The notes: a model not told the origin generated them from the sequence alone. A DNA stretch of 64,000 bases from Novosphingobium subterraneum (GCF_000807925.1 NZ_JRVC01000022.1:1-64000), one strand, 5' to 3'. Shown: positions 16,879-25,854, counted from the first letter of the stretch. Translations and numbers: made by a program.

Positions 16879-18215
16879 CAGGCAGCCTTCCTGACGGCAT
16901 CGCAGATCTGGTCGACCACAGCCTCGACTTCGCCGGCGTCGTCACCCTCGGCCATCACGCGAATGACCGGTTCGGTGCCGGATGGACGGATGACGAGGCG
17001 GCCCTTGCCGATCAGGCGCGCCTCGGCATCAGCGATCGCCTGCTTCACCGTCTTGTCGTCCAAGGGCTTGCCGCCAGCAAAGCGCACGTTCTTCAGCAAT
17101 TGCGGGACCGGGTCGAACTGATGCAGCAGCTCGCTGGCCGGCTTGCCGCTTTCGACCAGCGCGGCCAGCACCTGCAGGGCCGCGACCGTGCCGTCACCAG
17201 TGGTGGCGTGATCGGTCAGGATCATGTGGCCGGACTGCTCGCCACCGACATTGAACCCGCCTTCGCGCATGCGTTCGAGCACGTAGCGGTCCCCCACTGC
17301 GGTGCGTTCGAGTGTCAGGCCCTTGCCATTGAGGCAGCGTTCGAGGCCGAGGTTGGACATGACAGTGGCCACCACGCCGCCGCCGCGCAGCTCTCCACGC
17401 GCGGCAAGCTGGGTGCCGATCAGTGCCATGATCTGGTCGCCGTCGACCGTCTGGCTTTTCTCGTCGACCACGATCAGGCGATCGGCGTCGCCGTCGAGGG
17501 CAATGCCGATATCGGCCCGCACTTCGCGAACCTTGGCCTTGATCGCATCAAGATGGGTGGAGCCGACCCCGGCATTGATGTTCTTGCCGTTGGGCTCGAC
17601 GCCCATGGCGATGACTTCCGCGCCCAGTTCCCACAGCGCCGAGGGCGTGACGTGGTAGGCTGCGCCGTTTGCGCAATCGATCACGATGCGCAGGCCATCG
17701 AGCCGCACGTTGTCAGGCAAGCTGGCCTTGACCGCATGGATATAGCGGCCGCGCGCATCCTCGATACGACGGGCGCGCCCGACTTGCGTGGCGTCGGCGA
17801 GGGCAAGATCCTGGGCCAGCATGGCTTCGATGCTGAGTTCAGCATCGTCCGAAAGCTTGAAGCCGTCCGGCCCGAACAGCTTGATGCCGTTGTCCTCGAA
17901 AGGGTTGTGGCTGGCCGAGATCATCACGCCAAGGTCCGCCCGCATCGAGCGGGTGAGCATGGCGACCGCGGGCGTCGGCATCGGTCCGAGCAGGACGACA
18001 TCCATGCCAACCGAAGTGAACCCGGCGACCATCGCGCTTTCCATCATGTAGCCGGACAGGCGCGTGTCCTTGCCGATCACGACGCGATGGCGGTGGTCGC
18101 CGCGCTGGAAGTACGTGCCTGCCGCCTGCCCGACCTTCATTGCGGTCGCGGCGGTCATCACTCCGGCGTTGGTCCGGCCCCGGATGCCATCGGTGCCGAA
18201 GAACTTGCGTGCCAT
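16878..18215 (-). CDS. glmM: Phosphoglucosamine mutase
   Basis: 445 residues, the expected size. It converts glucosamine-6-phosphate to glucosamine-1-phosphate for UDP-GlcNAc, peptidoglycan and lipopolysaccharide synthesis. The N-terminal FGTDGIRG, the phosphoserine loop ISASHNPFEDNGIKLFG near residue 100, the metal loop ALDGDADRL near 240 and the phosphate-binding RPSGTEPVIRVM near the C-terminus are all intact. It is the first gene of the leftward glmM-DUF1272-thiD unit and faces the symporter gene at 18302 divergently. Confidence 0.97.
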   Translation of the reverse strand: MARKFFGTDGIRGRTNAGVMTAATAMKVGQAAGTYFQRGDHRHRVVIGKDTRLSGYMMESAMVAGFTSVGMDVVLLGPMPTPAVAMLTRSMRADLGVMISASHNPFEDNGIKLFGPDGFKLSDDAELSIEAMLAQDLALADATQVGRARRIEDARGRYIHAVKASLPDNVRLDGLRIVIDCANGAAYHVTPSALWELGAEVIAMGVEPNGKNINAGVGSTHLDAIKAKVREVRADIGIALDGDADRLIVVDEKSQTVDGDQIMALIGTQLAARGELRGGGVVATVMSNLGLERCLNGKGLTLERTAVGDRYVLERMREGGFNVGGEQSGHMILTDHATTGDGTVAALQVLAALVESGKPASELLHQFDPVPQLLKNVRFAGGKPLDDKTVKQAIADAEARLIGKGRLVIRPSGTEPVIRVMAEGDDAGEVEAVVDQICDAVRKAA

Positions 18216-18301
18216 GAAACGGCGTTTCCCTCTTTTTCGTGCGCCCGATCCCGGGCGGCATGCGTTGCCTTGCCGTGCAACCTAGCTAGAGTTGTCTCAA
18301 G

Positions 18302-19588
18302 ATGACCTTACCGCCTTCTGAAAATTCGTCCATCACGCAACCGCCGATCCCGACGATCCGCGCAGGCTGGATCTTTGCCGCGCTTGTCGGAGGGCTTGCG
18401 TTGGGCCTTTCCCTGGCGTTTCTTGACCCGGCGCTGCTTGATCCCGTGCTGGTCGTGGCACAACCTGTCGGTACGCTGTGGCTGAACGCCTTACGCGCTA
18501 CGATCGTGCCGCTCGTGGTTTCGCTGCTGTTCACCGGCATCGCACAGACGGTGGCCGCAGCGCGTGCGGGGGCGCTGGCAAGACGGGCGTTGCTGTTCTT
18601 CTTCGCGATCTTGGCCGGCGGAAGTGCAATGGCGGGACTGCTGATCCCGGCGATCCTTTCCGTTTTCCCGATGCCGACCGCCGCTGCAGCAGCCTTGCGG
18701 GCCAGCGTCGCGCAGATTCACGACAAGGCGACCGTGCCCGGCTTTGGCGCCTTCCTGCAATCGCTGGTGCCCACCAACGTGCTGCAATCGGCTGCCACGG
18801 ACCAGATCCTGCCGGTCATCCTGTTTACCGCCGTGTTCGGCCTTGCCGCCACGCGCCTTGCCGAAACGCAACGGCGGTCGCTCGCGACATTCTTCGAGGC
18901 CGTCGCCAATGCGATGCTGGTGGTGATCGGCTGGGTGCTTCTGGCCGCTCCCCTCGGCGTGTTCTGCCTCAGCCTTTCGGTTGCGGCGCAGAGCGGGACT
19001 TCGGCCATCGGCGCGCTGGCGCACTACGTTGTGGTAGTGACGTCGGCCGGCACCGTGATCTTCCTTATGGCCTATGCCGTTGCCGTGTTCGGCGCGCGTC
19101 TGCGGCTGGGCGAGTTCGCCCGCGCTGTGCTGCCGGCGCAGGCTCTGGCACTTTCGACGCAGTCCTCTCTCGCAACGCTTCCCGCAATGTTGACGGTTTG
19201 CCGCAAGCTGGGCGTTCGGGACCAGACTTCAGACCTTGTGATGCCACTTGCCGTGGCGCTGTTCCGCGCGACCGGGCCAGCGATGAACTTCGCTGTCGCC
19301 ATCTACGTTGCGCATTGGTTCGGCATGCCGATCACGCCTTCGATGCTGGTTGCGGGCTGCGTGGTGGCAACGCTGACGACACTGGGCGCGGTCAGCCTGC
19401 CCGGCGCAATCAGCTTCGTGACCTCAATCGGCCCCATCTCCATCGCGATGGGCATACCGGTGGAGCCACTCGCCATCCTGGTTGCCGTGGAAGTCCTGCC
19501 CGACCTCATGCGCACGCTCGGCAACGTGACGATGGACGTCGCGGTGACGGCGGCGGTCGACCGCGCACACAGTGAACCTGCGCGATAA
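18302..19588 (+). CDS. Dicarboxylate/amino acid:cation symporter (DAACS family)
   Basis: 428 residues with eight predicted membrane helices plus re-entrant loops, as in GltPh-type carriers. The serine-rich hairpin ALSTQSSLATLPAML (near 282), the RATGPAMNFAVAIYVAHW helix and the substrate helix VEVLPDLMRTLGNVTMDVAVT (D-x3-R-T-x2-N-V) are present. These carriers import dicarboxylates or acidic amino acids with Na+ or H+. The ATG at 18302 lacks a strong ribosome site. It is monocistronic between glmM and sodB. Confidence 0.9.
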   Translation: MTLPPSENSSITQPPIPTIRAGWIFAALVGGLALGLSLAFLDPALLDPVLVVAQPVGTLWLNALRATIVPLVVSLLFTGIAQTVAAARAGALARRALLFFFAILAGGSAMAGLLIPAILSVFPMPTAAAAALRASVAQIHDKATVPGFGAFLQSLVPTNVLQSAATDQILPVILFTAVFGLAATRLAETQRRSLATFFEAVANAMLVVIGWVLLAAPLGVFCLSLSVAAQSGTSAIGALAHYVVVVTSAGTVIFLMAYAVAVFGARLRLGEFARAVLPAQALALSTQSSLATLPAMLTVCRKLGVRDQTSDLVMPLAVALFRATGPAMNFAVAIYVAHWFGMPITPSMLVAGCVVATLTTLGAVSLPGAISFVTSIGPISIAMGIPVEPLAILVAVEVLPDLMRTLGNVTMDVAVTAAVDRAHSEPAR

Positions 19589-19703
19589 GTGCAACTGCTG
19601 TTTCGATAATTTCAACGACCTTGGGGCGGGACGACTTCGCAACCAACGACTACCTCGCGCGTTGGTCTGCGACGCAGATTTCCAAGCAAGGACGTTGACT
19701 ATC

Positions 19704-20318
19704 ATGGCGATTACACTTCCCCCGCTTCCTTATGCCGATACCGCACTCGAGCCGAGCATCTCGGCGACGACGCTGCAGACGCACCACGGCAAGCATCACA
19801 AGGCCTACGTCGACAAGACCAATGCCGCGATCGAGGGCACGGACCTGGCGGACAAGAGCCTCGAGGAAGTCGTCGCCGCTGCCGAGGCAAAGGGCGACAA
19901 GGGCCTGTTCAACAATGCTGCGCAGAGCTGGAACCACGCCTTCTACTGGAATAGCCTGACACCGACCTCGTCCGAGCCGACCGGCGATCTTGCTGCAGCG
20001 ATCGAAGGCAGCTTCGGCTCGCTCGACCGCCTGCGCGAGGAACTGGCGTCACAGGGCGCGGCACACTTTGCCTCGGGCTGGGTCTGGCTCGTGGCCCGCG
20101 GCGACAAGCTGGCTGTCGAACAGACGCATGACGCGGCGACCTTTGCCACCGGCGATGCCAAGCCGCTGCTGGTCATCGACCTGTGGGAGCACGCCTACTA
20201 TCTCGACCACAAGAACCTGCGCCCCGAATATCTCAAGGCGGTGATCGAAAAGCATCTGAACTGGGAGTTTGCCGCGGAGAACCTCGGCCGCGATGGCACC
20301 TGGACCTATCCGGCCTGA
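19704..20318 (+). CDS. sodB: Superoxide dismutase, probably iron-type
   Basis: 204 residues. It dismutates superoxide in the cytosol. The metal ligands are in place: His in LQTHHGKHHKAYV, His in AAQSWNHAFYWNSL, and Asp/His in LLVIDLWEHAYYLDHKN. The Gln of NNAAQSWNH in the second-sphere position and the following FYW pattern favour Fe over Mn, although metal choice cannot be proven by sequence. The ATG at 19704 fits the family N-terminus (ITLPPLPYADTALEP). The 3' end overlaps the convergent AI-2E gene by 13 bases. Confidence 0.95.
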   Translation: MAITLPPLPYADTALEPSISATTLQTHHGKHHKAYVDKTNAAIEGTDLADKSLEEVVAAAEAKGDKGLFNNAAQSWNHAFYWNSLTPTSSEPTGDLAAAIEGSFGSLDRLREELASQGAAHFASGWVWLVARGDKLAVEQTHDAATFATGDAKPLLVIDLWEHAYYLDHKNLRPEYLKAVIEKHLNWEFAAENLGRDGTWTYPA

Positions 20319-21478
20319 TTCGCATCCGCTTGCCCGTCCTCGTCGATACCGGCGAGGCGGGCAGGTTCGAAAAGAGCCTCGCCAAACAGGAAGCCGACGA
20401 GGTTCGGCCTGCCGATATGATCAAGCAGCGCGGCGATGGTCAGCAGGATCGGGACCGAAAGCAGTGCGCCGAGCACGCCCCAGATCCATGAAAAGTAGCT
20501 GATCGACAGCAGGATCGCGACGGGATTGAGGGTGAAGCGCGCGCCGAGGATCGACGGGGTCAGCACATTCGATTCGATAGCGTGGAGCACCAGGTAGGCA
20601 AGAACCGGCACCAGACCCACCGCCACGCTACTAGCCGTGCCGAGTCCCACCAGTGCCAGCAGTCCCATCATCACCAGTGGTCCCAGGTAGGGCAGAAAAT
20701 TGAGCACGAAGGCAAGGCCGCCCCACATGACCGGCGCGGCGAGACCAAAGCCCCATGCTCCCAGCGCCACGACGACCCCGACGCCGAAGTTCACCTGTGC
20801 CACGGTAAGGATGTAGCTCGCGACACGCTCCTGCACATCGCGCAGGACCCGTGCGAGGCGGACTGAGGCGTTGAAGGAATGGCGATCCAGCAGGATGCGT
20901 CGCTTCATGCGAATGCGCGATTCGATCATGAAGAAGGTCATCAGCAGGGTAAGCAGGGTTTCCAGGATCACGCTCGGCGTGGCAAAGGCGACCTGTTCGA
21001 TCACTGACGGACTGGCGACAACCACTTCGCGTGTGGCCGAATGCCCGGTGATCCGGGCAAGCTGCCGGTTCACATCGGCGATCCATGAAAGGTTTCCGCG
21101 AAGCTCGGCAAACCGTCCGGCAACCTGCCGGGCCAGGGCCGGGACCTGATCCACCATCACGAACGCGGGCTGCAGGATCAGCAGTAGCGCCATCAACACG
21201 ACTGCGATCAGCGCGCAGATCGCGATGAAGGATGCCAGCATGTTTGGCAGGCCCAGACGGGTCAGTCGGTCGGCAAGCGGCGACATGACGATCGTGAAGA
21301 TCATCGCCGTCACCGGAGGGAGAAAGACCACCGACCCGATGGAGAGCACGAACGGCAAGGCAAGGAACAGCCCCAGCCCCAGCAAAAGGACAATGGCCGA
21401 TTGCAGCCGTGCACGACGATCCGCCGGATCGTCGACGTCCAGCGGTCTTTCCAGCATTTCTGACGGCTGTTGATTCAC
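20306..21478 (-). CDS. AI-2E family transporter (PF01594)
   Basis: 390 residues, about eight membrane helices: two pairs at the N-terminus (28-50, 75-110), a soluble middle (150-210), then a helical bundle to residue 350. The family core APVMWGGLAFVLNFLPYLGP near 275 and the later LGARFTLNPVAILLSISYFSWIWG are typical. Members were first named for autoinducer-2 export, but several are Na+/H+ antiporters or polyamine exporters, so substrate is open. The frame begins with GTG at 21478; an ATG seven codons in is possible. Confidence 0.88.
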   Translation of the reverse strand: MNQQPSEMLERPLDVDDPADRRARLQSAIVLLLGLGLFLALPFVLSIGSVVFLPPVTAMIFTIVMSPLADRLTRLGLPNMLASFIAICALIAVVLMALLLILQPAFVMVDQVPALARQVAGRFAELRGNLSWIADVNRQLARITGHSATREVVVASPSVIEQVAFATPSVILETLLTLLMTFFMIESRIRMKRRILLDRHSFNASVRLARVLRDVQERVASYILTVAQVNFGVGVVVALGAWGFGLAAPVMWGGLAFVLNFLPYLGPLVMMGLLALVGLGTASSVAVGLVPVLAYLVLHAIESNVLTPSILGARFTLNPVAILLSISYFSWIWGVLGALLSVPILLTIAALLDHIGRPNLVGFLFGEALFEPARLAGIDEDGQADANQAG

Positions 21479-21599
21479 GCAAACGGGCCTGACGGAGGTT
21501 TCAGTGTTCCATCCACCGTTGTCAGGCGCTGATCAATAGCCTTGGCAGGAGGCCGCGTGAATTTGCAGGGGAGTGTTGCTGCTCCGACAGAGCAGTCCG

Positions 21600-22235
21600 T
21601 CAGGACTGGCTGCCGGCGTGTACGGTATGATCGAGTTCGCTCATGATTGCCGAGTGGGCCACCGCATCATCAGTGCTGCGGCGCGGGATTTGCCCATTCT
21701 CGATCATTTGCGACAGTGCTGCGCGGGCGCGACCAACGCGGCTCTTGATTGTACCCACGGCACAACCGCAAATCTGGGCGGCTTCCTCGTAACTGAAGCC
21801 GCCTGCGCCCACCAGCAGCAATGCCTCGCGCCGTTCGGGCGGAAGCGTGAGCAAGGCTCGGTGCATGTCCGAAAGGTGCATGGGCCCCTCCTGCGCGGCG
21901 GGGGCGACCAGGATCCGTTCAGCTACGGTTTCATCATAGTCGGCGCGGAAGCGGTTCCGGCGCATGTCGGTCAGGTAGGCATTGCGAAGGATCACGAAAG
22001 TCCATGCACGCATCGAGGTGCCCGGCTCGAACCGCTCCTGCGCGGCCCAGGCCTTGAGCAGCGTTTCCTGTACCAGATCATCGGCAAGATCCGGCCTGCC
22101 GCAAAGACCGCGCGCGAACGCGCGAAGGTGGGGGATGACGCCGGTCAGTTCGCGTTTGAACGTGACCGGATCGCTGGCGGGGCGAGGCGTCTTGTCGATG
22201 TCAACACCGGCAGCCTTCGGAGCAGCTTCAGCCAT
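21600..22235 (-). CDS. ecfG: ECF sigma factor of the general stress response (EcfG)
   Basis: 211 residues. Sigma region 2 (VIPHLRAFARGLCGRPDLADDLVQETLLKAW, then FVILRNAYLTDMRR) and region 4 (LPPERREALLLVGAGGFSYEEAAQICGCAVGTIKSRVGRAR) are intact, matching EcfG-type (ECF15) sigma factors. Under stress it directs RNA polymerase to GGAAC-N16/17-CGTT promoters; in the cell it is held by NepR and freed when phosphorylated PhyR captures NepR. Identification is strengthened by nepR directly upstream (eight-base overlap), phyR nearby and perfect cognate promoters in this locus. The protein carries 30 extra N-terminal and about 25 C-terminal residues. Confidence 0.95.
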   Translation of the reverse strand: MAEAAPKAAGVDIDKTPRPASDPVTFKRELTGVIPHLRAFARGLCGRPDLADDLVQETLLKAWAAQERFEPGTSMRAWTFVILRNAYLTDMRRNRFRADYDETVAERILVAPAAQEGPMHLSDMHRALLTLPPERREALLLVGAGGFSYEEAAQICGCAVGTIKSRVGRARAALSQMIENGQIPRRSTDDAVAHSAIMSELDHTVHAGSQS

Positions 22236-22401
22236 TGGACGGATCGTCCAGCTTGTTCAGCAGATCGGCAAAGGTGTCTGGCAGAGGTTCATCGAGTACG
22301 GAATCGTAAAGGCGCTTGAGCCCATCTGCCCATTCGGGCGGGCGCGGTTTTCCGCCTTTGCGGCGCTGCTGACCCGGATTCATTGGTTGTTCTTTCGACA
22401 T
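22228..22401 (-). CDS. nepR: Anti-sigma factor NepR
   Basis: 57 residues. The conserved NepR core fills the C-terminal half: WADGLKRLYDSVLDEPLPD followed by FADLLNKLD. This is the two-helix region that grips either EcfG or the sigma-like domain of PhyR. The ATG at 22401 is preferred over a longer frame to 22497 because it gives the usual NepR length; GGAG-like sequence lies nearby in the leader. It overlaps ecfG by eight bases, so anti-sigma and sigma are co-translated from the EcfG-type promoter at 22565-22589. Confidence 0.92.
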   Translation of the reverse strand: MSKEQPMNPGQQRRKGGKPRPPEWADGLKRLYDSVLDEPLPDTFADLLNKLDDPSNG

Positions 22402-22562
22402 TCGCTCTGTCAACGCCTCCCCCTCCAGGGATAAATCCAAAGTGTGACCGCAACGGCGCGGCAGATGCGCATTTCTGAATGCATCGCGCCCGTCCACTGA
22501 ATTGCTTTCATCAGAAAGCGATCAAGGTAAACGGCAAAGCGCGCGACGCGAGGTTTTGATGT

Positions 22563-22589
22563 GGAACGATATTGGCTCCTGTCGGTTCC
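22563..22589. promoter_or_regulatory. EcfG-type promoter of nepR-ecfG, with mirrored -35 toward the kinase
   Basis: On the minus strand GGAAC (22589-22585), 16 bases, CGTT (22568-22565): a perfect EcfG promoter firing toward nepR, giving a leader of about 155 bases. On the plus strand GGAAC (22563-22567), 16 bases, GGTT (22584-22587): the same spacing toward the kinase, with the first -10 base changed. Confidence 0.85.
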
Positions 22590-22694
22590 CGAGCTGATGC
22601 TTGCAGCGAAATTTTCGCTTCGCGGGCGTTTGGCTGTATCGGGGGAAGCGGGTTTCTTGGTGAAACCTGCAATGGAAGGGACAACGGGCGCGCG

Positions 22695-24365
22695 ATGGAG
22701 AAATTGCTTGCCCAGAAAAAGCTGACGTCCAGATGGTACGAGCGCTTTCCCCGCGCCCTGCCCGTCGGTATTTTTGGCCTTACCATGGCAGTCACGGTCA
22801 TTAGCGTCGCAGCCATCGAAACTGCCGAAGATCGTCGCCAAACCGCCACCACGGCGCAACTTGCCCAGTCCGTCGCGTCCGGTCTGGAGCGGCGGTCCAA
22901 CGCCAATGCCGCCTATCTGCGTTCAAGTGCAGCGTTGTTCGCGACACAGCAGATGGTCGAGGCACCGCTGTTCCGTACCTTTATCCGCCAACTGCATCTT
23001 GATGGCCGATATGTCGGATCCGATGGGATCGGCTGGGCGATGAAGGTTAACAGCGCCGACGTACCGACGGTTGAAGCGATCATGCGGAACGGAGGGGTGA
23101 GCGATTTCGCGATCCGGCCACAGCCCGGTGCGGAACGACCGTTTGTGGTCCCTGTGATGTATCTTGAGCCGAATACCCTGCGCAATAGACGCGCAATCGG
23201 CTTCGATATGTTTTCCGAGACCGTGCGGCGTGCCGCGATGAAGTCAGCCGAGCGTGCCGGTCAGCCAACCGCTTCTGGTGCGGTCGTGCTCGAGCAGGAA
23301 GGTCACGAAGCGCGTCAGCCGGGCTTCCTCGTCTACATGCCGGTGTACACGCTGAACAGCGACCCGAGCCCGCGCGCCCTGCGCGGGTATGTGTATTCTC
23401 CCTACAATGCGCAGCGCTTCCTCGAATCGTCCATCGACGCCAACCACCTTGGGGGCGCTGGCGTGCGATTGTTCGATGAGGATGCATCCGGCAAAAGGCT
23501 GATGGCCGAGGTCGCGCCGGTCGGAGCATCAGGACGGATCATTCGCCAGGCGCTCGACATTGCCGGGCATCGCTTCATTCTGGAAATCGAGGCACCGACA
23601 ACCCCGATGCTTTCGATCATGTCGGTCATGTCGCTGCTGTTCGGCCTGCTTGTTGCGACGCTGCTTCTCGTCCTCGCCCGCCTGCTGACTCAGCAGGCCG
23701 TGGAAGACCGCATCGCCCTCGCCTGGTTCGAGCAGCAGTCCTCGATCCGCAACTCGTTGACGCGCGAACTCAACCATCGCGTCAAGAACACTTTGGCCAA
23801 CGTGCTTTCGATCATCTCGCTGACGCGTCGCCGTGCGACGAGCCTGCCGGAATTTGCCGACAGCCTGGAAATGCGCATTCGCGCGCTGTCTGCAACTCAC
23901 GATTTGCTGACGCAGTCCGATTGGGGAACGACGCCGGTCATGGCTGTCGTAAGGGCCGAACTCGCGCCCTATGCGCAAGATGCCCAACGCCATCTCGTTA
24001 TCTCAGGCCCTGACGTGGAACTCGCGCCGAACGATGCCTTGTCGCTGGGGCTTGCCATCCACGAACTGGCCACAAACGCGGCAAAGTACGGGGCGTTAAG
24101 TGTCGAGACCGGGCAAGTGTCGGTCACATGGGATATGGCCGGCGAGAACCTGGCGCGCATCGAATGGGTCGAGCGGGGAGGCCCTGCGATCGACACCACC
24201 GTTCGCCGCAAGCGCGGTTTCGGCACAGAACTGGTAGAGAAGATCGTTGCGCACGAATTGCGCAATCCGGTCGACCTGAAGTTCGAGGCCGAAGGCGTCC
24301 GCTGCAGCCTGCTCATTCCGGTCAGACGGCGCGGCGATTTCGCCATACGACAAGGGCGCGGCTGA
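22695..24365 (+). CDS. CHASE-domain sensor histidine kinase, HWE/HisKA_2 type
   Basis: 556 residues. TM1 (22-44) and TM2 (about 305-330) enclose a periplasmic CHASE-type sensor domain (70-300; LERRSNANAAYLRSSAALFAT and the GIGWAMKV segment). The cytoplasmic part has the phospho-accepting His361 in TRELNHRVKNTLANVLSIISL, characteristic of HWE/HisKA_2 kinases, followed by an HATPase with HELATNAAKYGALS and GFGTELVEKIVAHEL. Kinases of this class phosphorylate PhyR in the alphaproteobacterial stress response (PhyK/Pak proteins), and it is encoded between nepR-ecfG and phyR. The ATG at 22695 is taken because earlier frame starts are not family-like. Confidence 0.9.
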   Translation: MEKLLAQKKLTSRWYERFPRALPVGIFGLTMAVTVISVAAIETAEDRRQTATTAQLAQSVASGLERRSNANAAYLRSSAALFATQQMVEAPLFRTFIRQLHLDGRYVGSDGIGWAMKVNSADVPTVEAIMRNGGVSDFAIRPQPGAERPFVVPVMYLEPNTLRNRRAIGFDMFSETVRRAAMKSAERAGQPTASGAVVLEQEGHEARQPGFLVYMPVYTLNSDPSPRALRGYVYSPYNAQRFLESSIDANHLGGAGVRLFDEDASGKRLMAEVAPVGASGRIIRQALDIAGHRFILEIEAPTTPMLSIMSVMSLLFGLLVATLLLVLARLLTQQAVEDRIALAWFEQQSSIRNSLTRELNHRVKNTLANVLSIISLTRRRATSLPEFADSLEMRIRALSATHDLLTQSDWGTTPVMAVVRAELAPYAQDAQRHLVISGPDVELAPNDALSLGLAIHELATNAAKYGALSVETGQVSVTWDMAGENLARIEWVERGGPAIDTTVRRKRGFGTELVEKIVAHELRNPVDLKFEAEGVRCSLLIPVRRRGDFAIRQGRG

Positions 24366-24378
24366 CACCGCGCCCTTG
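24351..24378. terminator. Bidirectional hairpin between kinase and phyR
   Basis: CAAGGGCGCGG at 24351-24361 pairs with CCGCGCCCTTG at 24368-24378 around a six-base loop. It overlaps the kinase stop and lies 26 bases past the phyR stop, so it can serve both convergent genes. There is no long T-tract. Confidence 0.65.
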
Positions 24379-24403
24379 GCTTGGTCACTCGGCCAAAAGC
24401 CTT

Positions 24404-25198
24404 TCAGAGCGGACGACTTGATCCGAAGAACAGCGCCTGGCTGATCGCGGTGCGCACGGTCTGCTCCTGGAAGGGCTTGGTGATGAGGTAGGTCGGCTCC
24501 GGACGATCGCCGGTAAGCAGGCGCTCGGGATAGGCGGTAATGAAAATGACCGGCACGGACCCGATGCGCAGGATGTCGTCCACGGCGTCAAGGCCCGAGC
24601 TGCCATCGGCCAACTGGATGTCGGCAAGCACCAGGCCGGGCTGTTCGCGCTGGACGATCTCAAGCGCCTGGGTGCGTGTAGCCGCCATGCCGCAAACATC
24701 GTGGCCGAGCGAGCGGACGAGGTCCTCGAGCTGCATCGAGATGAGCGGCTCGTCCTCGATGATGAGAACCGACGTGGCAGATTCGCGGTCGATCTCGGCA
24801 ACGGCATCCTGAACCAGCAGTTCGACATCAGCCGGCTCGCGACCCATGATGAAGGCTGCTTCCTCGATGCTGAAGTCTTCCAGCGTGGTCAGCAGCAAGG
24901 CCTGGCGATTGGCGGGCGTCATGGCCGCAAGCCGTTCCTGCGCAGCGGCTTCATGATCTCCGAGCAAGCCGCTCGACCGGTCCACCGTGTCAACATAGGC
25001 CGTCGACCACACCCGATTGAACGCATGATAGAGCTGCGGACGCCCTTCGCCGATCATCGCACGCAGGGAGTCGTCAGCAAGCGCCGCTTCCAGAGTTGCG
25101 CGCACGAACGAATCGCCCGCGCTCTGGCTTCCCGTCAATGCGCGCGCGTAGCGGCGCAGATAAGGGAGTTGATTGGCAACCTTGGCACCCAGAGTCAT
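24404..25198 (-). CDS. phyR: Anti-anti-sigma response regulator PhyR
   Basis: 264 residues. The N-terminal half mimics an ECF sigma factor (QLPYLRRYARALTGSQSAGDSFVRATLEAAL; then MTPANRQALLLTTLEDFSIEEAAFIMG). The C-terminal half is a receiver with acidic pocket IIEDEPLIS, phospho-acceptor Asp193 in LVLADIQLADG, and Lys in ITKPFQE. When phosphorylated it binds NepR and releases EcfG. The ATG at 25198, with GGAAGGGG six bases upstream, is preferred to a GTG two codons earlier. A perfect EcfG-type promoter at 25232-25257 predicts positive feedback. Confidence 0.95.
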   Translation of the reverse strand: MTLGAKVANQLPYLRRYARALTGSQSAGDSFVRATLEAALADDSLRAMIGEGRPQLYHAFNRVWSTAYVDTVDRSSGLLGDHEAAAQERLAAMTPANRQALLLTTLEDFSIEEAAFIMGREPADVELLVQDAVAEIDRESATSVLIIEDEPLISMQLEDLVRSLGHDVCGMAATRTQALEIVQREQPGLVLADIQLADGSSGLDAVDDILRIGSVPVIFITAYPERLLTGDRPEPTYLITKPFQEQTVRTAISQALFFGSSRPL

Positions 25199-25231
25199 TC
25201 GCACCCCTTCCCGGATAGTAACGTGCGATCA

Positions 25232-25257
25232 AACGCACCATAACGTCATCCGGTTCC
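25232..25257 (-). promoter_or_regulatory. EcfG-type promoter of phyR
   Basis: On the minus strand GGAAC (25257-25253), a 17-base spacer, and CGTT (25235-25232). Start would fall near 25225, giving a leader of about 27 bases before the phyR ATG. The -35 half lies within a GTTCCCGATCGGGAAC palindrome (25253-25268). Confidence 0.8.
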
Positions 25258-25284
25258 CGATCGGGAACAAGAGGAAAAATGCGC

Positions 25285-25686
25285 TTACCCCGCCTGCGAT
25301 GCGGGCAGCGTCTGCAATGTGGTAACGACCCAATCGGCAAGAAGGTCCGGCGAAGTGGGTTTGCGGAACTGGATGGCAAATCCGTGGCTGTCCGGCACCG
25401 ATCCGGAATCCAGCCCGGAAGTGATGGCCACTGCGCAGCCCGCTTCATACAGGCGCGATGCAAGTTCCAGCGAGTTGCCGTCGGGAAGCTGCAGATCCAG
25501 CAACGCGACTGCCGGCAGGCCTCTCGCCACAAGGTCCGTTGCCGCTTCAATGGTGGAGGCAACAGCCACCGTAAGTCCGCGTTCCATCAAGGAATCTTCG
25601 ATGGCCATGGCGACGAGAAGGCTGTCTTCGACAACGAGGACAAGATCCTGACCGTGTCTGACGGCAGCTTCGTTTTTCGGTTCCAT
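25285..25686 (-). CDS. Single-domain response regulator
   Basis: 133 residues, only a receiver domain. Visible are LVLVVEDSLLVA (acidic pair E-D), the phospho-acceptor Asp in VALLDLQLPDG, a Thr/Ser switch in VAITSGLD and Lys in FRKPTSPD. There is no output domain, so it probably works by competing for or passing phosphoryl groups among the HWE-type kinases of the stress response. It lies 26 bases upstream of the phyR promoter, in the same direction. I see no EcfG-type promoter for this gene itself. Confidence 0.88.
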   Translation of the reverse strand: MEPKNEAAVRHGQDLVLVVEDSLLVAMAIEDSLMERGLTVAVASTIEAATDLVARGLPAVALLDLQLPDGNSLELASRLYEAGCAVAITSGLDSGSVPDSHGFAIQFRKPTSPDLLADWVVTTLQTLPASQAG

Positions 25687-25854
25687 CCGGGAACCCTAAG
25701 GCACATCACGGGAACAAACCCTGTCTTTTGACATAGCAGGTCCGGCGGACTGATGATGAAAGGCTTGGGTATGGGCAGGGACGATGCAGACTACGGCGCC
25801 GGGCGGGAAGTCGGCGCAATGGTGCAGGATCAAGGTGGAGGAGGGGGGTACTTG

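Noticed and set aside
19642..19666. ACCAACG/CGTTGGT inverted repeat upstream of sodB
   Set aside because: Seven-base arms with an 11-base loop in a GC-rich leader are weak evidence, and the sequence is unlike known iron or oxidative-stress boxes.
21482..21510. GGAAC and CGTT upstream of the AI-2E gene on the minus strand
   Set aside because: The spacer is 20 bases, beyond the 16-17 needed for EcfG promoters.
25253..25268. GTTCCCGATCGGGAAC palindrome as a terminator
   Set aside because: No T-run follows in either direction; half of it is already used by the phyR promoter.
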